This document shows, one piece after another, positions 51,501-59,707 of a stretch of 64,000 nt of DNA (position 1 is its first letter; each line of letters starts with the position of its first letter). The stretch comes from Actinoallomurus purpureus (lineage in GTDB: Bacteria > Actinomycetota > Actinomycetes > Streptosporangiales > Streptosporangiaceae), in the NCBI RefSeq assembly GCF_024055795.1, contig NZ_JAMXMY010000019.1, positions 151,211 to 215,210 on the forward strand, read 5' to 3'. The translations under genes and the position numbers were made by a program. The notes below the pieces were generated by a model that worked only from the letters and a program-made list of their open reading frames with translations, did not search any database and was not told the origin of the DNA.

Positions 51501-51614
51501 CAGCGCAAAACCCGACCCATCACCGTCCGGAGAAGAGCCGGGCTCACTTCCTCCGGCTAGAGCCAGAGGCTGGGAACATTGTGCATCAGACGCTCAGCGT
51601 AATCAATTGGTAAC
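51501..51614. repeat. hairpin repeat unit 3
   Basis: It reads CAGCGCAAAACCCGACCCAT, CACCGTCCGGAGAAGAGCCG, GGCTCACTTCCTCCGGCTAG and then the same tail as unit 1 up to TTGGTAAC. The stem changes keep pairing (CCCGGC with GTCGGG by wobble on the minus strand), so the hairpin, not just the sequence, appears conserved. Confidence 0.8.
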
Positions 51615-51685
51615 GCGATCCAGGGCCATCTCGGTGGGAGTCGTACGGCCGTCGCGCGTCGGAACGGGGGGCCGGCCGGCGCCGC

Positions 51686-52300
51686 TCAGCGGACGAGCAG
51701 GAACGCCACCGTCGCGGCCACCGCGCCAACCGGGGCGCCGGCGATGACCTGGGCGGGCGTGTGATGGGCAAGGCGTACCCGGGACCAGCCGATCAGCACG
51801 ACGACCGGGAGAGTGAGCAGGAGCCACGGCCCGTACACGACGGTGAGGATGGCGGTGGTCGCGGCGGCCACACCGGTGTGAAAACTGATCTTCCACACGC
51901 GGGTGATCGGGATGGTGACGAGCAGGCCGGCCAGCATCGCGGCCTCGACGGCGACGACGTCCCGCGGGGCGCCCGCGGCCGCCAGCGCGGCGATCCCGGC
52001 CGTCACGAGGACCAGCGCGATGATCAGGGGGACCTTCCGGTCCTCGTGGGCCGTCAGGTGATGGTCGCTGAAGCGGCGGCGGATCACGCCGGTGACGATG
52101 ACGGCCATCGGCGCGAGGCTCGCGCAGACAGCTCCCGCGAACGCCCAGGCCAGGCCCCGCAGGTGGTCGGCGTGCAGGCCGACCAGCAGGAACAGCACGA
52201 TGATGAGGAGCCAGGGGGCGAACGCCTCGGTGACGATCCGGGCGGCGCGCGTCCATCGGCCGGTCGGCGTGGTGGCCGGCCGGTCGGCGGTGACCGTCAC
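51686..52300 (-). CDS. PAP2-family phosphatase
   Basis: A 204-residue membrane protein with about six helices (FAPWLLIIVLFLLVGLHA, GLAWAFAGAVCASLAPMAVI, IIALVLVTAGIAALAAAG, AAMLAGLLVTIPI, ATTAILTVVYGPWLLLTLPVV). The PAP2 motifs are HEDRKVPL, FHTGVAAA and SRVRLAHHTPAQVIAG, slightly degenerate from the consensus. It likely removes phosphate from a lipid phosphate at the membrane. GTG 52300 has GGAGG seven bases upstream. Confidence 0.85.
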   Translation of the reverse strand: MTVTADRPATTPTGRWTRAARIVTEAFAPWLLIIVLFLLVGLHADHLRGLAWAFAGAVCASLAPMAVIVTGVIRRRFSDHHLTAHEDRKVPLIIALVLVTAGIAALAAAGAPRDVVAVEAAMLAGLLVTIPITRVWKISFHTGVAAATTAILTVVYGPWLLLTLPVVVLIGWSRVRLAHHTPAQVIAGAPVGAVAATVAFLLVR

Positions 52301-52325
52301 GTGCACTCCTCCGTCTCCGACGCGC

Positions 52326-53123
52326 TCAGTCGCGCGGGGCCACCGCGCGGGCGTGCCAGCGGCCGTCCTCACGCTCGATCTTCAGGGGCAGGCCGAAGCA
52401 CTCGGACAGCAGCTCGCCCGTGAAGACCTCATCGACCTTCCCGGTGGCGATGACCGAGCCCCGGCGCAGCAGCATCGCGTGCGTGAACCCCTCGGGCACC
52501 TCCTCGACGTGGTGGGTGACGAGGGCCATCGTCGGCGCGAGACGGTCGGTGGCCAGGGCCGTGAGGCGGGCGACCAGGTCCTCCCGGCCGCCGAGGTCGA
52601 GGCCGGCGGCCGGCTCGTCGAGGAGCAGCAGCTCGGGGTCGGGCATGAGCGCGCGGGCGATCGACACCCGCTTGCGCTCGCCCTCGGACAGGGTGGAGAA
52701 CCGGCGGCGGATCAGGTGCGCGCAGCCGAGCGCGTCGAGGAGCTCGACCGCACGGGTGACGTCCGTGGAGTCATATTCCTCTTTCCATCGGCCGATGATG
52801 GCGTACGACGCCGTCAGGACGATGTCGATGACCTTCTCGTCGGCCGGGATCTTGTCGGCGATCGCCGCGCTCGCCAGGCCGATGCGGGGCCGCAGCTCGA
52901 AGACGTCAGTCTTGCCGAGAGGCTCGCCCAGCAACTCGACGCTGCCCTCGGTGGGGAACAACATCGCGGCCGCGACCTGCAGCAACGTCGTCTTGCCCGC
53001 GCCGTTCGGGCCGACGATGACCCAGCGCTCGTCTTCCTGGACCGTCCAGTCGACGTCGCGCAGCAGCGACGCGCCTTCGCGCCGGACCTCGACGCCCTTG
53101 AGTCGTAGTACCTCGCCGGCCAT
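52326..53123 (-). CDS. ABC transporter ATP-binding protein
   Basis: A 265-residue ATPase with Walker A VGPNGAGKTT, signature LSEGERKR, Walker B LLLLDEPA and VTHHVEEVP. It belongs to the ModF/YhaQ-like single ATPases that have no adjacent permease. The PAP2 gene follows 25 bases after its stop. A role in transport cannot be assigned. ATG 53123 is divergent from the next gene. Confidence 0.9.
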   Translation of the reverse strand: MAGEVLRLKGVEVRREGASLLRDVDWTVQEDERWVIVGPNGAGKTTLLQVAAAMLFPTEGSVELLGEPLGKTDVFELRPRIGLASAAIADKIPADEKVIDIVLTASYAIIGRWKEEYDSTDVTRAVELLDALGCAHLIRRRFSTLSEGERKRVSIARALMPDPELLLLDEPAAGLDLGGREDLVARLTALATDRLAPTMALVTHHVEEVPEGFTHAMLLRRGSVIATGKVDEVFTGELLSECFGLPLKIEREDGRWHARAVAPRD

Positions 53124-53216
53124 CGCATCCTTCCCCTAGAGCGCGGAGCGGCCGGCGGGGTGCCCGCCGGTCGCCGTCCGAGTCTCGGAACGAACCTACG
53201 GCATTATGAACGGCTT

Positions 53217-54002
53217 ATGGTGGTCGGCATGCGCCTCACTCACCCATCCACGGGGCTTGTCGCCTGGGGCAACGCCTGGCTGACCGGCCATGTGGGGCTC
53301 GACGAGGCCGCCGATGCCGTCGAGCGCCAGGGCGGCCCGCACGTGATCGCTGGAGTACCCGGCGAGGACGGCGAACTTCCGTTGCGGCGAGGGCTCGGCG
53401 CGCTCCGGGTGGCGGGGCTCACCGCGCTGCGCCTCGCGCTGCCCGCACCGGGCGACCCCCTGGGGCTGACCGGGCCTCCGGACTTCAACTCCGCGGCCAT
53501 CGACGTGGGAGAGGCCGTCCTCGCCGCGGCCGGCGAGCGGTCGCTCGGCCTGATCCCGGCGGAGGACCGCCGAGGCTCGTCGTACGTCGGCACCCGCTGG
53601 GAGGTGCGCGCGACGCGCCACGGTACCCCGGACGCGCCCCTGCTGCCGGAGGCCGACCACCAGCTGACGCTGGCGGTCCGGGAGGCCACCGAGGCGCTGC
53701 TGGCCGTCGAGGGCGGGCAGGAGTGGCGGCCGGAGATCGCCGAGGCGCTCGGCGCGCTGCGCGAGTCGCACCGGCACGAGCAGGTCGGTGGCCTCGCGCC
53801 GGGGTACGCCGCACGCGCGCACCGGGTCGCGGCGCTCGCGAGCCGGCTGGCCGTCGTGGTCGACCTGGCACGTTCCACCGAGACCGTGGGCCTGTCCGCC
53901 GCGCACCTTCAGCGTCGCACCGAGGCTCTGCGCACGCTCGACCGGGCGGTGCGCCGGGCCCGGGTGGCCGCCTGCAACAGCGTCCTCGACCCCGTCCACT
54001 GA
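53217..54002 (+). CDS. conserved actinobacterial hypothetical protein
   Basis: A 261-residue protein, MRLTHPSTGLVAWGNAWLTG, DEAADAVERQGGPHVIAGVPGE, FNSAAIDVGEAVL, then helical regions ending ALRTLDRAVRRARVAACNSVL. I recall similar unnamed proteins in actinomycetes, without known function. ATG 53217 and ATG 53229 are both possible. Its last 18 codons are part of a 53-bp tandem duplication that continues past the stop. Confidence 0.75.
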   Translation: MVVGMRLTHPSTGLVAWGNAWLTGHVGLDEAADAVERQGGPHVIAGVPGEDGELPLRRGLGALRVAGLTALRLALPAPGDPLGLTGPPDFNSAAIDVGEAVLAAAGERSLGLIPAEDRRGSSYVGTRWEVRATRHGTPDAPLLPEADHQLTLAVREATEALLAVEGGQEWRPEIAEALGALRESHRHEQVGGLAPGYAARAHRVAALASRLAVVVDLARSTETVGLSAAHLQRRTEALRTLDRAVRRARVAACNSVLDPVH

Positions 54003-54074
54003 TCAGCGCGGCGTCCCGGACGGCCGCCTGCAACAGCGTTCCCGACCCCAGCCGGTGATCCGCGCGACGCTCCG
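53966..54074 (+). repeat. 53-bp imperfect tandem duplication over a gene's 3' end
   Basis: Unit 1 is 53966-54018 and unit 2 is 54022-54074, both beginning GGCCGCCTGCAACAGCGT. About 43 of 53 positions match. Unit 1 encodes the end of the hypothetical protein and its stop; unit 2 is non-coding. Confidence 0.8.
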
Positions 54075-54083
54075 TACGCGAAA

Positions 54084-54117
54084 CGCCCCGGCGACCGCTT
54101 CCGCGGTCCCCGAGGCG
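54084..54117. terminator. hairpin between convergent genes
   Basis: A stem GACCGC-TTCC-GCGGTC, extended outward by CCGG/CCG and CGCC/GGCG pairs, lies between the hypothetical gene and the minus-strand RDD gene (ends 54135). Confidence 0.6.
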
Positions 54118-54134
54118 CCGGCGTGGTCTTGTCC

Positions 54135-54908
54135 TCAGGCCTGGACGACGATGGTCGTGCAGACCTTGTCGGCGAACGTCTGGCTCTTGTCGTCCCACAG
54201 CGGCCAGAGGTAGCCGATGTAGCAGGCGAGGCCGTCCAGGATGTGGGCGAAGAAGCGCCCGACGGCCAGGCCGAAGCCGACCGGCTGACCGGTGTCCTCC
54301 TTGATGAGCTTGATACCGAGGAGTTTCTTGCCCGGCGTCTGACCCGTCGTGCCCTCTTGGTACTTCATCCAGAGAATCAGACCGAGGTAGACCAGGAACC
54401 CGAGGAAGATGACCAGTCCGCCGACGCCGCCGCCGATCGCGCCGCCGATGGCGTAGAGGATGCCGTAGGGGACGAGCGCGATGAGCAGGTCGATGATGAA
54501 TCCGCCGACCCGGTAGATCCAGCTGGCGTACTGGCCCTGGTTGTAACCGGTGCCGTAGCCCTGCTGCGGGTACTGCTGGCCGTACGCGGGCTGCTGCTGG
54601 CCGTATCCAGGCTGCTGACCGTAGTCCTGCTGCCCGTAGCCGGGCTGCTGGCCGTACCCCTGCTGCTGGCCGTAGTCCTGACCGTAGCCGGGCTGCTGCT
54701 GCTGGCCATAGCCCGGCTGCTGCTGTCCGTAACCGGGCTGCTGCTGACCGTAGCCCGGCTGCTGCTGCTGGCCATATCCGGGCTGCTGCTGCCCGTAACC
54801 GGGCTGCTGCTGGCCATAGCCCGGCTGCTGCTGCCCGTAGCCCGGCTGCTGCTGGCCATAGCCCGGCTGCTGCTGACCCTGGCCGTACGGGTCGTAGGGG
54901 GTGCTCAC
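54135..54908 (-). CDS. RDD-family membrane protein with Gln-Pro-Gly-Tyr repeats
   Basis: A 257-residue protein. Residues 8 to about 115 are made of a repeated octapeptide GQQQPGYG and variants, an extended cytosolic region able to self-associate. The rest is an RDD domain with helices [20 protein letters not shown] and [17 protein letters not shown], the motif [19 protein letters not shown] and [22 protein letters not shown] proteins are membrane proteins of unclear, perhaps transport, function. GTG 54908 has AAGGAG seven bases upstream. A DUF2752 gene lies directly upstream. Confidence 0.9.
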   Translation of the reverse strand: MSTPYDPYGQGQQQPGYGQQQPGYGQQQPGYGQQQPGYGQQQPGYGQQQQPGYGQQQPGYGQQQPGYGQQQQPGYGQDYGQQQGYGQQPGYGQQDYGQQPGYGQQQPAYGQQYPQQGYGTGYNQGQYASWIYRVGGFIIDLLIALVPYGILYAIGGAIGGGVGGLVIFLGFLVYLGLILWMKYQEGTTGQTPGKKLLGIKLIKEDTGQPVGFGLAVGRFFAHILDGLACYIGYLWPLWDDKSQTFADKVCTTIVVQA

Positions 54909-54980
54909 GCTGTTACTCCTTCATCGAATGACGCCCGTCTGCCAAGCCGGGCCCGCGATCGCCGTGACGAGACATGAAAT

Positions 54981-55430
54981 TCACCACTGCAGGAGCCCGA
55001 ACCGGGCAAGCTGCCAAAGCCAGGACAGTGCCGCCACGACGCCGAGCAGGCAGGCCCGGGTCCGCGGCTCGATCGCCCACCATCGGCGACCCAGCCCCAG
55101 GGGTGCCGTGGCCAGACCGACCGCTCCTGCGAGAGCGACCGGGTTCGCGAGGACTGCCCTGACCGGATGGGCGGCCCCCAGCTCCATGAAGACGGTCGTA
55201 CCGCCGCACAGAGGGCAAGGGACTCCGGTAAGAGCCCGAATCGGACACAGTATGCCGGGATCATGGACATGGTGCACAAACGCCGCGACAACGGCCGCGA
55301 CGGCCATGCTCCCCGTGCGAATCACCACGCCCCGTAGACCGTCACCTGCGGCGGCGGTGAGACGAACGATCGTCCGCGCCGGAGCGGTCGGCGCACCAGG
55401 GGTGACCCCAGTCCCCCGTGCGACGTCCAA
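54981..55430 (-). CDS. DUF2752 membrane protein
   Basis: A 149-residue membrane protein with the DUF2752 core CPIRALTGVPCPLCGGTTVF (conserved Cys pair) and two or three helices; the end WQLARFGLLQW matches the family. TTG 55430 has GGAGGG five bases upstream and is the best start. It pairs with the RDD gene. A second DUF2752 gene occurs at 58552 next to another Pro/Gly-rich membrane protein. Confidence 0.88.
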   Translation of the reverse strand: MDVARGTGVTPGAPTAPARTIVRLTAAAGDGLRGVVIRTGSMAVAAVVAAFVHHVHDPGILCPIRALTGVPCPLCGGTTVFMELGAAHPVRAVLANPVALAGAVGLATAPLGLGRRWWAIEPRTRACLLGVVAALSWLWQLARFGLLQW

Positions 55431-55559
55431 ACTCGCCCTCCAACCGGTGCCGTTATACGCCTGTGGACCCTATATCGCAGCACGGCGGGCAGCGGTCAAG
55501 TCGAAGAACCCTCCGGGCTCAGAACGTGACCACACGGAGACATTTGCGGCGAGTCGGCG

Positions 55560-56309
55560 TCAGTGCCGGGCGGCACCCACGACGACCGGGGGCTGCGCCT
55601 CCACTCCCTCCGCGACGACGTCCACCACGATGACAGTGATGTTGTCCGGTCCGCCACCCTGATTGGCCAGATCGATGAGCGTTCGAACGGCGGCCTCGGG
55701 CTCCGGTCGACTCGTCAGGACCTGATGCAGCGCCTCGGCGTTGACCGGGCCGGTCAGGCCGTCGGAGCACAGCAGGTAGCGATCGCCCGGCAGTGCCTCG
55801 CGTAGGGACAGGTCCGGCTTGCGGTCGGGCTTGCCGTCGAGGACCCGGACGAGGCGGTTCGCCAGGTGGGGCGCCGCGCCGTCCTCGCCGGTGAGCATCT
55901 TCTCCAGCGTGTGGTCCTCCGTGATCTGGTAAAGGATGCTGTCACGCAGCATGTACGCGCGGGAGTCCCCGATGTGCGCGAGGGCCAGGTGCGTGCCCGA
56001 CCACAGCATGGCCGTGCAGGTGGTGCCCATGGACTGCAGGGCAGGCTCCTGCTCGACCCGCTGGGCGATCGCCTGGTTGGCCGACAGCACGGCGCGTTCC
56101 AGAGTCTCCACCAGGGCGGCCTGGGAGACCTCGGTGTCGATCGGCGTGAGGGTCTGGACGGCGAGAGAGCTTGCGATCTCCCCGCCGACGTGGCCCCCCA
56201 TGCCGTCGGCGACAGCGAGCAGCCATGGGCCCGCGTACGCCGAATCCTCGTTGTTCTCGCGGGCACGACCGACATCCGAACCCGCGGCGTAGCGAATGGC
56301 GACTCTCAT
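55560..56309 (-). CDS. PP2C-type serine/threonine phosphatase
   Basis: A 249-residue PPM phosphatase: AAGSDVGRARENNEDSAYAG, LLAVADGMGGHVGGEIAS, LALAHIGDSRAYMLRD, LLCSDGLTGPV and GGGPDNITVIVVDV. The metal-binding Asp residues (NED, DGMGG, SDGL, GPDN) are all there. Such phosphatases reverse Ser/Thr protein kinases of the PknB type, but no kinase gene is in the window. The C-terminal end is soluble. Confidence 0.94.
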   Translation of the reverse strand: MRVAIRYAAGSDVGRARENNEDSAYAGPWLLAVADGMGGHVGGEIASSLAVQTLTPIDTEVSQAALVETLERAVLSANQAIAQRVEQEPALQSMGTTCTAMLWSGTHLALAHIGDSRAYMLRDSILYQITEDHTLEKMLTGEDGAAPHLANRLVRVLDGKPDRKPDLSLREALPGDRYLLCSDGLTGPVNAEALHQVLTSRPEPEAAVRTLIDLANQGGGPDNITVIVVDVVAEGVEAQPPVVVGAARH

Positions 56310-56424
56310 GTGAATTCCGATGACGTCCTCGGCGATGGGGTTCACTCAGCCGACTACTGAGGTTCATCAAGATATTCGACCGGCGCGCCTTACGCCTCCC
56401 CGATCTCACGCGAATACTCGCGAG

Positions 56425-57051
56425 TCACTGCTCGGCGAGGCCGTGACGTACGGCGTACAGGGCCGCCTGCGTGCGATCTTGTAGCCCGAGCTTCAGCAAG
56501 ATGTTCGAAACGTGCGTCTTGACGGTCTTCTCGGAAACGACCAGTGCGCGGGCGATCTCGCGGTTGGACCGCCCCTGCGCGATGTGGGCGAGGACCTCGC
56601 GCTCGCGTTCGGTGAGCGCCCCGGCACCCGGGTCGGTCGGCGCGGGCGCCAGCATCGCCTCCGTCGCCTCCGGCGCGAACAGCATGTGTCCGTCGTGGAC
56701 GGCGCGGATCGCCTGCACCAGGGCCTGCGGATCGACGTCCTTGTAGAGGTACCCGGACGCGCCGGCGCGTACGACCGGCAGGACCTGGTTCCGCTCGCCG
56801 ACGCTGGTCAGCACGATGACACGGGACTCGATCCCACGCTCGCGGAGCTCCCGCAGCGCGGTCGGACCGTCGGCTCCGGGCATCTTCAGGTCGAGGAGGA
56901 TGACGTCGGGACGCAGCGCCTCCGCCTGGGAGACCGCCTCCACCCCGTCGGCCGCCTCGCCCACGACCTCGATGTCGCCCTGGACCCCGAGGAACGTGCG
57001 CAGCCCCTGGCGCACGACCGGGTGGTCATCGGCGATCAGCACCCGGATCAC
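56425..57051 (-). CDS. LuxR-type response regulator
   Basis: A 208-residue regulator with receiver residues ADDH, phospho-acceptor Asp in VILLDLKMPGADG, Lys in LYKDVDP, and a LuxR domain LTEREREVLAHIAQGRSNRE, then IARALVVSEKTVKTHVSNIL. GTG 57051 overlaps the stop of the GAF kinase by four bases. The two form a DevS/NarX-type soluble two-component pair. Confidence 0.94.
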   Translation of the reverse strand: MIRVLIADDHPVVRQGLRTFLGVQGDIEVVGEAADGVEAVSQAEALRPDVILLDLKMPGADGPTALRELRERGIESRVIVLTSVGERNQVLPVVRAGASGYLYKDVDPQALVQAIRAVHDGHMLFAPEATEAMLAPAPTDPGAGALTEREREVLAHIAQGRSNREIARALVVSEKTVKTHVSNILLKLGLQDRTQAALYAVRHGLAEQ

Positions 57052-58154
57052 GCCGGCACCTCCAGGCGTACGACCGTGCCGGTGGGGGACGACTCGATCG
57101 TCAGGTGCCCGCCGACCGACTCGGCGCGTTCGCGCATGGAGGCGAGTCCCAGACCGTCGCGGGAGCCCGCTCCGGCGTCGAAGCCGCTGCCGTCGTCGCG
57201 GACCTCCAGCGCGCCGGGCCCGAGGCGCACCATCACCTCGCCGGGGTCGCCGTGGCGCAGCGCGTTGTAGAGCGCCTCCTGGGCGACGCGGTACACCACC
57301 GCCTCGACGTCGGACGGCAGCGTGACGTCGTCGCCCTCGAAGCGCACTTTCGGCCGGTGCCCGCGCCCCGAGCTCCAGGCGCGGTCCAGGACGCGCACGT
57401 GCTTGCGCAGCGACTCCGCGAGCCCGTCGCCCGCCAGTTCCGCCGGCCGCAGTTCGAAGATGACCTCGCGCAGTTCGGCCAGGGCCTCCTTCGCGAGCGT
57501 CTGGACGCGTTCGAGCTCCGCCCGGGGATCGGCCGCGGACAGCGCGGCCGCGGCGGTCAGCCGGAGCGAGAAGAGCTTCTGCGCCACCGCGTCGTGCAGT
57601 TCGCGCGCGAGCCGGGCGCGTTCCTCGATCACCGTCAGCTCGTGGTTCCGCTCGTACAGCCGCGCGTTCGTCATCGCGATCGCGGCGTGCGCCGCGAACA
57701 GGATGAGCAGCTCCTCGTCGGCGGCGGTGAAGCCGCCCGGCGCGCGCCGGTTGGCGAGGAAGATGATGCCGAGGGTCTCGGTGCCGTCCTTGATCGGAAC
57801 GCCGAGGAAGTCCTTGAGGACGGGGTGCGCCGACGGCCAGCCCTCGAACGCCGGGTCCCGGCGCACGTCCGCCAGCCGCTGCACGCGGTCGTCGCGGAGC
57901 ATCAGGGCGAGCAGCCCGTGCTGCCGGGGCAGTGGGCCGATGCGCTTCCACTCCTCGTCCGAGACGCCCTCCACGACGAACTCGGCGAACGACCCCTCGT
58001 CGTCGGGCACGCCGAGCGCGGCGTACCGGGCGTCGATGAGCTGCGCGGCGGCCCGGACGATCACTTGCAGGACCTCGTGCACGGACAGGTGCCGCGTCAC
58101 CGCGAGCACCGCCGTGCTGACGGCGTGGAGCGTGGCGTCGCGATCGGTTTCCAC
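57048..58154 (-). CDS. GAF-domain sensor histidine kinase
   Basis: A 368-residue soluble kinase. Residues about 15-160 are a GAF domain (HEVLQVIVRAAAQLIDARYAALGV, GVPIKDGTETLGIIFLANRR, EELLILFAAHAAIAM). The HisKA_3 box is RLARELHDAVAQKLFSLRL and the ATPase motifs are NALRHGD, DDGSGFD and GLGLASMRERA. Its build is close to DevS-type oxygen or redox sensors, but without clear haem ligands the signal is open. GTG 58154 is chosen with GGAG close upstream. Confidence 0.92.
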   Translation of the reverse strand: METDRDATLHAVSTAVLAVTRHLSVHEVLQVIVRAAAQLIDARYAALGVPDDEGSFAEFVVEGVSDEEWKRIGPLPRQHGLLALMLRDDRVQRLADVRRDPAFEGWPSAHPVLKDFLGVPIKDGTETLGIIFLANRRAPGGFTAADEELLILFAAHAAIAMTNARLYERNHELTVIEERARLARELHDAVAQKLFSLRLTAAAALSAADPRAELERVQTLAKEALAELREVIFELRPAELAGDGLAESLRKHVRVLDRAWSSGRGHRPKVRFEGDDVTLPSDVEAVVYRVAQEALYNALRHGDPGEVMVRLGPGALEVRDDGSGFDAGAGSRDGLGLASMRERAESVGGHLTIESSPTGTVVRLEVPA

Positions 58155-58213
58155 GGCTCCGACCGTACCGCCGCCGGGTTCCCGACCCCTCGGTCGGGAA
58201 CCCCGGCGGTCGG

Positions 58214-58540
58214 TCAGGTGCCGCTCTGCAGCCGGACGATGGTGCCCAGCACGCCGAGGATCAGCGCGACGATGCCGCCGATCCAGGCGACCTTCGCGAG
58301 GGTGTCGGGGCGCCCCTGGGCGCGGAACTGGTTCTGGGCGACGATCCCGAGCACGATGGCCGCCGGAGAGCAGCAGAACCAGCACACGATCCCGATGATC
58401 GACAGCACCTGAGGGGTGCTCGACTGGGGCTGGGGCTGGGGCTGCGATCCGTAACCGCCGCCGTAGCCGGGGGGCGGCGGTCCCTGCGGCGGGTAGCCAC
58501 CGCCATAGCCCGGAGGTTGGTCCTGAGGCGGGTATCCCAC
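58214..58540 (-). CDS. DUF4190-like small membrane protein with Pro/Gly/Tyr-rich N-terminus
   Basis: A 108-residue protein. The first 42 residues are Pro/Gly/Gln/Tyr-rich (PGYGGGYPPQGPPPPGYGGG), then two membrane helices (VLSIIGIVCWFCCSPAAIVL with an adjacent Cys pair, and VAWIGGIVALILGVLGTIV). It resembles DUF4190 proteins. GTG 58540 has GGAGGA upstream. A DUF2752 gene is next to it, the same pairing as at 54135-55430. Confidence 0.85.
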   Translation of the reverse strand: MGYPPQDQPPGYGGGYPPQGPPPPGYGGGYGSQPQPQPQSSTPQVLSIIGIVCWFCCSPAAIVLGIVAQNQFRAQGRPDTLAKVAWIGGIVALILGVLGTIVRLQSGT

Positions 58541-58551
58541 GGTTCCTCCCG

Positions 58552-58953
58552 TCAGATGATGCCGAAGCGGGCGAGCTGCCAGACTTCCGAAATGATCAGG
58601 GGTGCGACGATAGCGATCACTGGCGCTACCTGTCGCTTTCTGTGGGACATCTCACGCCACTGCGTCATCAAACGGGAACGCCGGGTGACCGGCACGAGAA
58701 CGAACCCGACACACGTGGCAACGGCCAGGGGTGAGGCGCCGAGCGCTCCCATGATGTCGGCGTGGCCGAGGTGGACCGCCGCCGTCGTGAACCCGCACAA
58801 CGGGCAGGGCACGCCCGTCACCTGCCGCAACAGGCACAACGTCGGCGGGCGCGAAATCCGCAGGGCGGCGAGACCGACGACACCGGCCACCAGCAACATC
58901 ACCCGCGTGGGCACGCCCCACGGCCGCCGCATCGCCATCCGCCCGGAACTCAT
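58552..58953 (-). CDS. DUF2752 membrane protein (second copy)
   Basis: A 133-residue membrane protein with the DUF2752 core CLLRQVTGVPCPLCGFTTAA, a first helix VMLLVAGVVGLAAL, and the ending SEVWQLARFGII, which is close to the end of the DUF2752 protein at 54981. ATG 58953 has GGGGGAG ten bases upstream. It lies 11 bp before the DUF4190-like gene and is divergent from an SDR gene. Confidence 0.87.
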   Translation of the reverse strand: MSSGRMAMRRPWGVPTRVMLLVAGVVGLAALRISRPPTLCLLRQVTGVPCPLCGFTTAAVHLGHADIMGALGASPLAVATCVGFVLVPVTRRSRLMTQWREMSHRKRQVAPVIAIVAPLIISEVWQLARFGII

Positions 58954-59053
58954 ATGTCCCAGTCTCCCCCGGAGGGCGTAGGACCATCCGCCCGGACGGT
59001 CCCCGTCCTGCGGCCGATATCGGCCGCGCGGGCCCGCGCCTAACGTCGAGGAC

Positions 59054-59707
59054 ATGAAGGCACTGATCACCGGAGCGTCCCGCGGACTCGGCCTGGCGCT
59101 GGCCCGCTCGCTCGCGCAGGACGGCTGGACCCTGGTCCTCGACGCCAGAGGGGCGACGGACCTGGAGAAGATCGCCGCCGACCTGGACGCCACCGCCATC
59201 GCCGGCGACATCGCCGACCCGGCCCACCGCGACGTGCTCGTACGCGCGTCGGACGGGCTCGACCTCCTCGTCAACAACGCGAGCACGCTCGGCGCCGTCC
59301 CGCTGCCCCCGCTGGCCGGCCACCCGCTGGACGCGCTGGAGCGCGCGTTCGACGTCAACGTGCTCGGGCCGCTCGGCCTCATTCAGGGCCTGCTGCCCGC
59401 CCTCCGCGAACACCGGGGCGCGATCGTCAACGTCACCTCGGACGCCGCCCGAGAGCCGTACGAGGGCTGGGGCGGGTACGGCGCGACGAAGGCCGCGCTC
59501 GACCAGCTGTCCAACGTGCTGGCCGCCGAGGAGCCGGACGTCGCCGTCTGGTGGGTGGATCCCGGCGAGATGCGCACGCGGATGCTCGCCGACGCCGGCG
59601 AGGACGCGGACGCCGCGCCCCGGCCGGAGGACGTCGCCGTACCCGCCCTGCGCAGGCTGATCGCCGAACGCCCGGCGAGCGGCCGGTACGCGGTGAGCGA
59701 CCTGTGA
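59054..59707 (+). CDS. short-chain dehydrogenase/reductase
   Basis: A 217-residue SDR with the NAD-binding motif TGASRGLGLALA, DLLVNNAST, the catalytic Tyr/Lys in YGATKAALDQL and NVTSDAA for Ser. TAACGT at 59041-59046 is a good -10, seven bases before ATG, so the message is likely leaderless. It overlaps the MFS gene by four bases (GTGA), as the first gene of an SDR-MFS-QueA-like operon. Substrate unknown. Confidence 0.93.
   Translation: MKALITGASRGLGLALARSLAQDGWTLVLDARGATDLEKIAADLDATAIAGDIADPAHRDVLVRASDGLDLLVNNASTLGAVPLPPLAGHPLDALERAFDVNVLGPLGLIQGLLPALREHRGAIVNVTSDAAREPYEGWGGYGATKAALDQLSNVLAAEEPDVAVWWVDPGEMRTRMLADAGEDADAAPRPEDVAVPALRRLIAERPASGRYAVSDL

Noticed and set aside
51111..51614. CRISPR array or retron-type RNA
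   Set aside because: Three units of unequal length with a coding tail do not fit a CRISPR array, no cas or reverse transcriptase gene is present, and spacers are not regular.
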